38,392 bases of DNA. It comes from Streptomyces longispororuber (GTDB lineage: Bacteria; Actinomycetota; Actinomycetes; Streptomycetales; Streptomycetaceae). This document shows, in pieces, positions 30,551 to 37,552 of this stretch. The DNA is taken from NCBI RefSeq assembly GCF_024448165.1, contig NZ_JAMOLN010000089.1, forward strand, positions 1-38,392. The letters are read 5' to 3'. Made by a program: the position numbers and the translations under genes. The notes beneath the pieces are model-generated. The model saw only the letters and a list, made by a program, of their open reading frames with translations. It was not told the DNA's origin and did not search any database. Numbering within the stretch: the first letter of the stretch is position 1; the number at the start of each line of letters is the position of its first letter.

Positions 30551-32812
30551 ATGGCGAAGCAGCAGGCGGCGGCCGCGCGGCCGATGGCGGTGCTCGAGGG
30601 AGTCCTCGAGCGGATCACGTTTGCCAGCGAGGAGACGGGTTACACCGTGGCGCGCGTGGACACCGGCAGAGGCGCCGGTGACCTGCTGACCGTGGTCGGC
30701 TCGCTGCTCGGCGCGCAGGTGGGGGAGTCGCTGCGGATGGAGGGCCGCTGGGGCTCCCACCCGCAGTACGGCAAGCAGTTCACCGTGGAGAACTACACGA
30801 CGGTGCTGCCCGCCACGATCCAGGGCATCCGCCGCTATCTCGGCTCGGGCCTCGTCAAGGGGATCGGCCCGGTCTTCGCCGACCGCATCACCCAGCACTT
30901 CGGGCTCGACACCCTCGACATCATCGAGCAGGAGCCGAAGCGGCTCGTCGAGGTGCCGGGCCTCGGCCCCAAGCGCACCAAGAAGATCGCCGACGCCTGG
31001 GAGGAGCAGAAGGCCATCAAGGAGGTGATGCTCTTCCTGCAGAGCGTCGAGGTGTCCACCTCCATCGCGGTGCGGATCTACAAGAAGTACGGGGACGCCT
31101 CCATCTCCGTGGTGAAGAACCAGCCGTACCGCCTGGCCTCGGACGTCTGGGGCATCGGCTTCCTCACCGCCGACCGCATCGCCCAGTCGGTCGGCATCCC
31201 GCACGACAGCCCCGAGCGCGTCAAGGCCGGTCTGCAGTACGCGCTGTCGCAGTCCACCGACCAGGGCCACTGCTTCCTGCCCGAGGAGCGCCTCATCGCC
31301 GACGCGGTGAAGCTGCTCCAGGTCGACACGGGCCTCGTCATCGAGTGCCTCGCCGAGCTCACCCTGCCGGACGAGGACTCCGGCGAGGTCGGGGTCGTCC
31401 GGGAGGAGGTGCCGGGCGAGGACGGGGTGGCGCCGGTCACCGCCGTGTACCTCGTCCCGTTCCACCGGGCCGAACTGTCGCTGTCCGCCCAGCTGTTGCG
31501 GCTGCTGCGCACGGGCGAGGACCGGATGCCCGCCTTCCGGGACGTGGTCTGGGACAAGGCGCTGACCTGGCTCTCCGGCCGTACGGGGGCGGAGCTCGCG
31601 CCCGAGCAGGAGGAGGCCGTCAAGCTCGCGCTCACCCAGAAGGTCGCCGTGCTCACCGGCGGGCCCGGCTGCGGCAAGTCGTTCACGGTCCGCTCGATCG
31701 TGGAGCTGGCGCGTGCGAAGAAGGCGAAGGTGGTCCTTGCCGCACCCACCGGCCGGGCCGCCAAGCGGCTGGCCGAACTGACGGGCGCGGAGGCGTCCAC
31801 GGTCCACCGCCTGCTCGAACTCAAACCGGGAGGGGACGCCGCGTACGACAAGGACCGGCCGCTCGACGCCGACCTGGTCGTGGTGGACGAGGCCTCCATG
31901 CTCGACCTGCTCCTGGCCAACAAACTGGTGAAGGCCGTCCCGCCCGGCGCCCATCTGCTCTTCGTGGGGGACGTGGACCAGCTGCCGAGCGTGGGGGCGG
32001 GCGAGGTGCTGCGGGACATGCTCGCCGAGGAGAGCCCCGTCCCCGCCGTGCGCCTGACCCGCATCTTCCGCCAGGCCCAGGAGTCGGGCGTCGTCACGAA
32101 CGCCCACCGGATCAACGCGGGGACACCGCCCCTCACCCAGGGACTCAAGGACTTCTTCCTGTTCGTGGAGGAGGACACCGAGGAGGCGGGCCGGCTCACC
32201 GTGGACGTGGCCGCCCGCCGCATCCCGGCCAGATTCGGCCTCGATCCGCGGCGCGACGTCCAGGTCCTCGCCCCCATGCACCGCGGCCCGGCCGGCGCGG
32301 GCACGCTGAACGGGCTGCTCCAGCAGGCGATCACCCCCGGCCGCCCCGAGCTGCCCGAGAAGCGGTTCGGCGGCCGCGTCTTCCGGGTCGGCGACAAGGT
32401 CACCCAGATCAGGAACAACTACGAGAAGGGGACGAACGGGGTGTTCAACGGCACGGTCGGGGTCGTCACCTCCCTCGACGCCGACGAGCAGAAGCTCACC
32501 GTCCTGACGGACGAGGACGAGGAGGTGCCCTACGACTTCGACGAGCTGGACGAGCTGGCTCATGCCTACGCTGTGACCATCCACCGCTCACAGGGCAGCG
32601 AGTACCCGTGCGTGGTGATCCCGGTGACGACCGGGGCCTGGATGATGCTTCAGCGGAATCTGCTCTACACGGCGGTCACCCGAGCCAAGAAGCTGGTGGT
32701 CCTGGTCGGTTCGCGGAAGGCTCTCGGCCAGGCGGTGCGCACGGTTTCGGCGGGTAGACGCTGTACTGCGCTCGATTTCCGGTTGTCCGGCGCGAACCTT
32801 CAAAAGTTTTGA
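30551..32812 (+). CDS. recD2: RecD2-type ATP-dependent DNA helicase
   Basis: A 753-residue SF1B 5'-3' helicase of the RecD2 type, found without RecB/RecC and linked to DNA repair and replication fork stability. The N-terminal part (1-90) is the OB-like domain (GVLERITFASEETGYTVARV). Two helix-hairpin-helix units follow (IQGIRRYLGSGLVKGIGPVFADRI and VEVPGLGPKRTKKIADAW). The helicase core has Walker A GGPGCGKS at 370-377, Walker B VVVDEAS (D446, E447), the FVGDVDQLPSVGAG motif III, and the last motifs VTIHRSQGSEYP and LLYTAVTRAKKLVVLVG. ATG 30551 is used; the ribosome site is weak. The stop codon lies at the edge of a palindrome. Full-length for the family. Confidence 0.95.
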   Translation: MAKQQAAAARPMAVLEGVLERITFASEETGYTVARVDTGRGAGDLLTVVGSLLGAQVGESLRMEGRWGSHPQYGKQFTVENYTTVLPATIQGIRRYLGSGLVKGIGPVFADRITQHFGLDTLDIIEQEPKRLVEVPGLGPKRTKKIADAWEEQKAIKEVMLFLQSVEVSTSIAVRIYKKYGDASISVVKNQPYRLASDVWGIGFLTADRIAQSVGIPHDSPERVKAGLQYALSQSTDQGHCFLPEERLIADAVKLLQVDTGLVIECLAELTLPDEDSGEVGVVREEVPGEDGVAPVTAVYLVPFHRAELSLSAQLLRLLRTGEDRMPAFRDVVWDKALTWLSGRTGAELAPEQEEAVKLALTQKVAVLTGGPGCGKSFTVRSIVELARAKKAKVVLAAPTGRAAKRLAELTGAEASTVHRLLELKPGGDAAYDKDRPLDADLVVVDEASMLDLLLANKLVKAVPPGAHLLFVGDVDQLPSVGAGEVLRDMLAEESPVPAVRLTRIFRQAQESGVVTNAHRINAGTPPLTQGLKDFFLFVEEDTEEAGRLTVDVAARRIPARFGLDPRRDVQVLAPMHRGPAGAGTLNGLLQQAITPGRPELPEKRFGGRVFRVGDKVTQIRNNYEKGTNGVFNGTVGVVTSLDADEQKLTVLTDEDEEVPYDFDELDELAHAYAVTIHRSQGSEYPCVVIPVTTGAWMMLQRNLLYTAVTRAKKLVVLVGSRKALGQAVRTVSAGRRCTALDFRLSGANLQKF

Positions 32813-32821
32813 TCGATCAAA
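32808..32821. promoter_or_regulatory. AT-rich palindrome at the recD2 stop
   Basis: TTTGATCGATCAAA is a perfect 14-bp palindrome that includes the TGA of recD2. The overlapping CAAAAGTTTTG (32801-32811) is a second one. Such AT-rich symmetry stands out here; it may be a regulator site for citA, 190 bases downstream, or part of a terminator. Function unassigned. Confidence 0.35.
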
Positions 32822-33010
32822 TTCGTCGCGAAGGTCACAGAGCACTTCCGGAACCAGGGCGAAGGGGGCAGGATGAGCAGGTTAGACGGCACTGAGTGCC
32901 GCCAATAGGCCCAATGGTCGACCCCGAGTGCACTCTGCTGGGCCAAGTGGGGGATGGTAGAGACAGTCAGGGCACCTCGAAGAAGAGGCACTACGTCGGT
33001 GAGGGATGAC

Positions 33011-34300
33011 GTGAGCGACAACTCTGTAGTACTGCGGTACGGCGATGGCGAGTACACCTACCCGGTGATCGACAGCACCGTCGGCGACAAGGGCTTCGAC
33101 ATCGGGAAGCTCCGGGCCCAGACCGGACTGGTGACCCTCGACAGCGGATACGGCAACACGGCCGCCTATAAATCCGCCATCACCTACCTCGACGGTGAGC
33201 AGGGCATCCTCCGGTACCGCGGCTACCCGATCGAGCAGCTGGCCGAGCGTTCCACCTTCACCGAGGTGGCCTACCTGCTGATCAACGGCGAGCTTCCCAC
33301 CGTGGACGAGCTCGCCACTTTCAAGAACGACATCACGCAGCACACGCTGCTGCACGAGGACGTCAAGCGGTTCTACGACGGGTTCCCGCGCGACGCTCAC
33401 CCGATGGCCATGCTGTCGTCGGTGGTCTCCGCGCTGTCCACCTTCTACCAGGACAGCCACAACCCGTTCGACGAGCAGCAGCGCAATCTTTCGACGATCC
33501 GCCTGCTCGCCAAGCTTCCGACGATCGCGGCGTACGCGTACAAGAAGTCGCAGGGCCACCCGGTGGTCTACCCGCGCAACGACCTCGGCTATGTCGAGAA
33601 CTTCCTGCGCATGACGTTCTCCGTGCCGGCCGCCGAGTACGAGCTGGACCCGGTCGTCGTCTCCGCGCTGGACAAGCTGCTCATCCTGCACGCGGACCAC
33701 GAGCAGAACTGTTCGACGTCCACCGTGCGTCTGGTCGGCTCCTCGCAGGCCAACATGTTCGCGTCGATCTCCGCGGGCATCTCGGCCCTGTGGGGTCCGC
33801 TGCACGGCGGTGCCAACCAGTCGGTGCTGGAGATGCTGGAAGGCATCCAGGCCTCCGGCGGCGACGTCGACACCTTCATCCGCAAGGTGAAGAACAAGGA
33901 AGACGGCGTGAAGCTCATGGGCTTCGGGCACCGCGTCTACAAGAACTTCGACCCCCGGGCGAAGATCATCAAGGCGGCGGCGCACGACGTCCTCTCGGCG
34001 CTCGGCAAGTCCGACGAGCTGCTGGACATCGCGCTGAAGCTGGAAGAGCACGCGCTGGCCGACGACTACTTCGTCGAGCGCAAGCTCTACCCGAACGTCG
34101 ACTTCTACACCGGCCTGATCTACCGGGCCATGGGCTTCCCGACCGAGATGTTCACGGTGCTCTTCGCGCTGGGCCGTCTCCCGGGCTGGATCGCCCAGTG
34201 GCACGAGATGATCAAGGAGCCGGGTTCGCGCATCGGCCGCCCGCGCCAGATCTACACGGGCGTCGTCGAGCGGGACTTCGTCCCCGTAGAGCAGCGCTGA
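33011..34300 (+). CDS. citA: citrate synthase (type II)
   Basis: A 429-residue citrate synthase, the TCA-cycle entry enzyme that joins acetyl-CoA and oxaloacetate. All three catalytic residues are seen: His265 in GPLHGGANQ, His307 in GFGHRVYK and Asp364 in YPNVDFYTG, matching the positions known for hexameric type II enzymes. The N-terminal domain (GDGEYTYPVIDSTVGDKGFDIGKL) is also of this type. GTG 33011 (then SDNSVVLRYGDG) is chosen over the in-frame ATG 32954 because GAGGGA precedes it and Streptomyces homologues begin here. About 190 bases of leader contain several short inverted repeats. The gene is followed by repeats and a strong terminator. Confidence 0.97.
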   Translation: MSDNSVVLRYGDGEYTYPVIDSTVGDKGFDIGKLRAQTGLVTLDSGYGNTAAYKSAITYLDGEQGILRYRGYPIEQLAERSTFTEVAYLLINGELPTVDELATFKNDITQHTLLHEDVKRFYDGFPRDAHPMAMLSSVVSALSTFYQDSHNPFDEQQRNLSTIRLLAKLPTIAAYAYKKSQGHPVVYPRNDLGYVENFLRMTFSVPAAEYELDPVVVSALDKLLILHADHEQNCSTSTVRLVGSSQANMFASISAGISALWGPLHGGANQSVLEMLEGIQASGGDVDTFIRKVKNKEDGVKLMGFGHRVYKNFDPRAKIIKAAAHDVLSALGKSDELLDIALKLEEHALADDYFVERKLYPNVDFYTGLIYRAMGFPTEMFTVLFALGRLPGWIAQWHEMIKEPGSRIGRPRQIYTGVVERDFVPVEQR

Positions 34301-34312
34301 GCAGAAGCAGAA

Positions 34313-34359
34313 TCAAGCCCCTCCGGCGATTGAGGAGCGGGGTCCGGGGCGGAGCCCCG
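34313..34359. repeat. Streptomyces-type intergenic repeat after citA
   Basis: The string begins TCAAGCCCCTCCGGCGATTG and ends in the perfect hairpin CGGGGC-GGA-GCCCCG (34345-34359). From memory, near-identical sequences are very common downstream of genes in Streptomyces. It begins 12 bases after the citA stop. It may act in 3'-end formation; no function is established to my knowledge. Confidence 0.6.
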
Positions 34360-34395
34360 TGGCCGTACGCCGTCTGACCGCCGGTGGGGACTGGG

Positions 34396-34417
34396 CGCGC
34401 AGTTCCCCGCGCCCCTG
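34396..34417. repeat. single left arm of the structured intergenic repeat
   Basis: This 22-base string (CGCGCAGTTCCCC, then GCGCCCCTG) is identical to the left arm of the copies at 10345 and 21074. The expected right arm is missing; the citA terminator hairpin stands in its place. Confidence 0.75.
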
Positions 34418-34429
34418 CAGGCGGAGCAG

Positions 34430-34478
34430 AAAGCGCCCCGCTGTCGGTCCCCCCACGGGCCGACAGTCGGGGCGCTTT
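34430..34478 (+). terminator. citA terminator
   Basis: Arms AAAGCGCCCCGCTGTCGG (34430-34447) and CCGACAGTCGGGGCGCTTT (34460-34478) pair over 18 bp with a single bulged T around a 12-base loop. CCTTTTCCC follows. It lies 130 bases after the citA stop. Confidence 0.82.
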
Positions 34479-34499
34479 CCTTTTCCCGGTGACGGATTC

Positions 34500-34838
34500 C
34501 CCCCACGGGATCCGGCCGGGTGTCTCGGTGTCCGCGTCGGCCGCCGGAACACGTACGTACGGGTGGGCCGCTCAAGCTCCCCGGTGCACGTGCCCCGGCC
34601 AACGCAGTCGGGTCCGTCCCCCAAGACGGGCCCGGTTGATACGGAAACGCCCCCCAAGACGTTCCTGCATCGCCTCCTTAGACTCACGAGACCTGCAAAG
34701 GGTTACGTTCTCATTAATGTGATCTGCGTCTCTTGCATATGTCCCGTGCGTACACAAGAGGCCCGATATGTAGATACGGGCCCCCGCGTGAGGATGATGC
34801 AATTGTGCCGTGTGGATTGTGTGGAGGTCCAGATCCGT
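34500..34838. other. AT-enriched intergenic region between citA and copA
   Basis: No credible protein gene is seen. Bases 34681-34740 are only about 45% G+C, against above 70% around, and include CATTAATG. The 34801-34860 stretch is also low. The only structured part is the hairpin at 34760-34782. It could hold a small RNA, an uncharacterised promoter or transferred DNA; nothing in it decides. Confidence 0.4.
34760..34782 (-). terminator. possible terminator downstream of copA
   Basis: GGCCCG-A-TAT-GTAG-ATACGGGCC forms a 9-bp stem with one bulged A and a four-base loop. It is 57 bases after the copA stop. On the minus strand TCTTGTGT follows. Weaker than the other terminators here. Confidence 0.5.
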
Positions 34839-37067
34839 CTAGGTGAACCTTCGTAGCCGCAGGCTGTTCGTCACGACGAAGACCGACGAGAAGGCCATGG
34901 CCGCGCCCGCGATCATCGGGTTCAGGAGCCCCGCGGCCGCCAGCGGCAGGGCGGCGACGTTGTAGCCGAAGGCCCAGAAGAGGTTGCCCTTGATCGTGGC
35001 GAGGGTGCGGCGGGAGAGCCGGATCGCGTCGGCCGCGACCCGCAGGTCCCCGCGGACGAGAGTGAGGTCGCCCGCCTCGATCGCCGCGTCCGCGCCGGTG
35101 CCCATGGCCAGGCCCAGGTCGGCGGTGGCCAGGGCGGCGGCGTCGTTGACCCCGTCGCCGACCATCGCCACGGTGCGGCCCTCGGCCCGCAGCCGCCGGA
35201 TCACGTCGACCTTCTCCTGCGGCAGGACCTCGGCGATCACGTCGTCCGGGCCGATGCCGACCGCGTGCGCGACCGCCTCGGCCGAGGCCCGGTTGTCGCC
35301 GGTGAGCAGGACCGGTGCGAGGCCCAGGGCGCGCAGCTCGGCCACGGCCTCGGCGCTGGTCTCCTTGAGCGCGTCGGTCACCGTCAGGACGCCGCGTGCC
35401 GCCCCGTCCCAGGCGACCGCGACAGCCGTGGCCCCGGTGCTCTCGGCGGACCGCAGCGCCTCGGCCAGGGCGGGCGGCAGGGCGATCCCGGCGTCGGCCA
35501 GCAGCCGCTCGCGCCCGACGAGGACGGCGTGGCCCTCGACGGTGCCGCGCACGCCGAGACCGGGGACGTTGGTGAAGGCGCCGGCCGACGGCAGGGCGCC
35601 CGTGCGCTCGGCCGCGCCCGTCGCGACGGCGCGGGCGACCGGGTGCTCGGAGGCGTGCTCCACGGCGCCCGCGATGCGCAGCAGGTCCTTCTCGTCGACG
35701 CCGTGCGCGGGGTGGGCGGCGGCCAGCGTCATCCGGCCCGTCGTCACGGTGCCCGTCTTGTCCAGGACGACCGTGTCGACCGTACGCGTCGACTCCAGCG
35801 CCTCCGGCCCCTTGATGAGGATGCCGAGCTGGGCGCCGCGGCCGGTGCCGACCAGCAGGGCGGTGGGCGTGGCGAGCCCCAGCGCACAGGGGCAGGCGAT
35901 GATCAGGACGGCCACGGCCGCGGTGAATGCCGCCGTGGTGTCGCCGGTGGCCAGCTGCCGGCCGAGCAGGGTGGCGAGCGCGATGACGATCACGACCGGG
36001 ACGAACACCGCCGACACCCGGTCGGCCAGGCGCTGCACCTGGGCCTTGCCGGTCTGGGCGTCCTCGACGAGCCGGGCCATCCGGGCGAGCTGGGTGTCGG
36101 CGCCGACCCGGGTGGCCTCGACGACGAGCCGGCCGCCCGCGTTGACGGTCGCCCCGGTGACGGTGTCCCCGACGGTCACGTCGACCGGGACCGCCTCGCC
36201 GGTGAGCAGGGACGCGTCGACGGCGGAGGCGCCGTCGACGACCAGGCCGTCGGTCGCGATCTTCTCCCCGGGGCGGACGACGAAGCGGTCACCCGGCTTG
36301 AGCCGGTCCGCGGGGACGCGGGTCTCGGTGCCGTCCGGGCCGAGCAGGGCCACGTCCTTCGCCCCGAGTGCGAGCAGGGCGCGCAGCGCGGCGCCCGCGC
36401 TGCGCCTGGCCCGGGCCTCCAGGTGGCGGCCGAGGAGGATGAACGTGACGACGCCCGAGGCGACTTCCAGGTAGAGGGAGTCCGTGCCGGACACCAGCGC
36501 GTACAGGGACCAGCCGTACGCGGCGAGGGTGCCCAGGGAGACGAGGGTGTCCATGGTGGCCGCGGCGTGCCGGGCGTTCGTCCAGGCGGCGCGGTGGAAC
36601 GGGAGGCCGCCCCACACGACCACGGGGGTGGCCAGGGCGAGGGTGAGCCACTGCCATCCGGCGAAGTGGAGCGCCGGGATCATGGAGAGGGCGATCACCG
36701 GGGCGGTGAGGACCGCCGAGACCGTCAGGCGACGGGCCGACGGCGTTTCGGTGTCCCGCGCCGCGGGGGCGTCCGACGCCTCGTCGCCCGCGGGTCCGTC
36801 GTGGTCGCTCGCGCAGGTCTCCGCGCCCCTGGCAGGGCGCACCTCGGCCGTGTAGCCGAGCCGGGTGATCGTCCCGATCAGGACGTCGGGATCGATGTCC
36901 CGGCCGTACGAGACCGTCGCGCGCTCCGTCGCGAGGTTGACCGTCGCGGTGACGCCGTCGAGGCGGTTGAGCTTCCGCTCGATGCGGGACGAGCAGGAGG
37001 CGCAGGTCATGCCGCCGATCGTGAGGTCGATCTCGGCGGTGGGAGCGGGTGGTGGTGCGTCCGTCAT
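34839..37067 (-). CDS. copA: copper-exporting P1B-type ATPase
   Basis: A 742-residue Cu(I) efflux ATPase of the inner membrane. The order is one N-terminal heavy-metal-associated domain with GMTCASC (Cys22, Cys25), a linker, two extra helices (MA, MB), six core helices with the metal-binding CPC (Cys392, Cys394), the actuator loop LTGEAVPV, phosphorylation site DKTGTVT with Asp436, SEHPVA, the hinge GDGVNDAAAL, and the last helices with YNVAALPLAAAG and MAFSSVFVVTNSLRL, the P1B-1 Cu(I) residues. ATG 37067 (MTDAPPPAP) is used; the ribosome site is weak. It follows copZ by 75 bases. The HMA linker contains a 23-base stretch matching the intergenic repeat arm. Confidence 0.95.
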   Translation of the reverse strand: MTDAPPPAPTAEIDLTIGGMTCASCSSRIERKLNRLDGVTATVNLATERATVSYGRDIDPDVLIGTITRLGYTAEVRPARGAETCASDHDGPAGDEASDAPAARDTETPSARRLTVSAVLTAPVIALSMIPALHFAGWQWLTLALATPVVVWGGLPFHRAAWTNARHAAATMDTLVSLGTLAAYGWSLYALVSGTDSLYLEVASGVVTFILLGRHLEARARRSAGAALRALLALGAKDVALLGPDGTETRVPADRLKPGDRFVVRPGEKIATDGLVVDGASAVDASLLTGEAVPVDVTVGDTVTGATVNAGGRLVVEATRVGADTQLARMARLVEDAQTGKAQVQRLADRVSAVFVPVVIVIALATLLGRQLATGDTTAAFTAAVAVLIIACPCALGLATPTALLVGTGRGAQLGILIKGPEALESTRTVDTVVLDKTGTVTTGRMTLAAAHPAHGVDEKDLLRIAGAVEHASEHPVARAVATGAAERTGALPSAGAFTNVPGLGVRGTVEGHAVLVGRERLLADAGIALPPALAEALRSAESTGATAVAVAWDGAARGVLTVTDALKETSAEAVAELRALGLAPVLLTGDNRASAEAVAHAVGIGPDDVIAEVLPQEKVDVIRRLRAEGRTVAMVGDGVNDAAALATADLGLAMGTGADAAIEAGDLTLVRGDLRVAADAIRLSRRTLATIKGNLFWAFGYNVAALPLAAAGLLNPMIAGAAMAFSSVFVVTNSLRLRRFT
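36809..36831. repeat. repeat-arm-like stretch inside copA
   Basis: This 23-base stretch matches the left arm of the intergenic repeat at 21 positions. It encodes ARGAETCASD-type residues in the flexible linker between the HMA domain and the first helix, where an insertion would be tolerated. Confidence 0.45.
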
Positions 37068-37142
37068 GGTGCCGTCGAGCCTACGGCGGAGGGGGCCGGT
37101 GCTGTGCCCGGCCCCCACCGCCCGTCCATCGCCCGCCCGGGC

Positions 37143-37457
37143 TCAGGCCTTGCCGACGAGCTCGTACCCGGCCTCGTCGACGGCGGCGCGGACCGCCTCC
37201 TCGTCGAGCGCGGACTCGGAGATCACGGTGACCTGACCGGTGGAGGCGACCGCCTTGACGGAGGAGACGCCGGCGAGCTCGGAGATCTCGCTCGACACGG
37301 CGCCCTCGCAGTGGCCGCAGGTCATGCCCTTCACCTGGTAGACGGTGGTGACGGCGCCTTCGGCGGCGGGGGCCGCGGCGTCCGTGTGGCAGGCACCGCC
37401 GCAGCAGGAACCGGCCGACTCTTCGCCGATCTGGGGGAGCTCGGTCTGGGCGCTCAT
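37143..37457 (-). CDS. copZ: copper chaperone/HMA-domain protein with Cys-rich N-terminus
   Basis: A 104-residue cytoplasmic copper-binding protein. Residues about 38-104 are a ferredoxin-like heavy-metal-associated domain with GMTCGHC (Cys47, Cys50), which should pass Cu(I) to CopA. An N-terminal extension of about 35 residues has a second Cys cluster SCCGGACH (Cys18, 19, 23, and His24) not found in plain CopZ proteins, possibly an extra metal site. ATG 37457 follows AGGAG at 6 bases. It is the first gene of the copper pair and has a CsoR-type operator in its promoter. Confidence 0.9.
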   Translation of the reverse strand: MSAQTELPQIGEESAGSCCGGACHTDAAAPAAEGAVTTVYQVKGMTCGHCEGAVSSEISELAGVSSVKAVASTGQVTVISESALDEEAVRAAVDEAGYELVGKA

Positions 37458-37524
37458 GTCGTTCTCCTAGTGAATGGCCGTGCGGGGCTGCCGGGTACCC
37501 CCGGCATCTCCTGACGCACTCGAC

Positions 37525-37552
37525 TCTATACCCCTAGGGGGTATTTTTCCAA
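37525..37552 (-). promoter_or_regulatory. copZ-copA promoter with CsoR-type operator
   Basis: On the minus strand TTGGAA (37552-37547) and TATAGA (37530-37525) are 16 bases apart. The spacer holds ATACCCCCTAGGGGTAT (37544-37528), which has the form of the copper repressor CsoR site. Binding would block the promoter. The TAG of the upstream prsW gene lies inside the operator. CsoR itself is not in the window. Confidence 0.75.

Noticed and set aside
29930..32584. 884-codon minus-strand frame ending in the small secreted protein
   Set aside because: Most of it is antisense to recD2. The real gene begins at ATG 30322 with its own ribosome site and signal peptide.
34359..34856. Possible 165-codon gene between citA and copA
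   Set aside because: It spans the repeat arm and the citA terminator, has no ribosome site, and resembles no protein.
35265..37514. 749-codon plus-strand frame opposite copA and copZ
   Set aside because: Antisense shadow with Gly/Arg/Asp-rich low-complexity translation; all motifs belong to the minus-strand copper genes.
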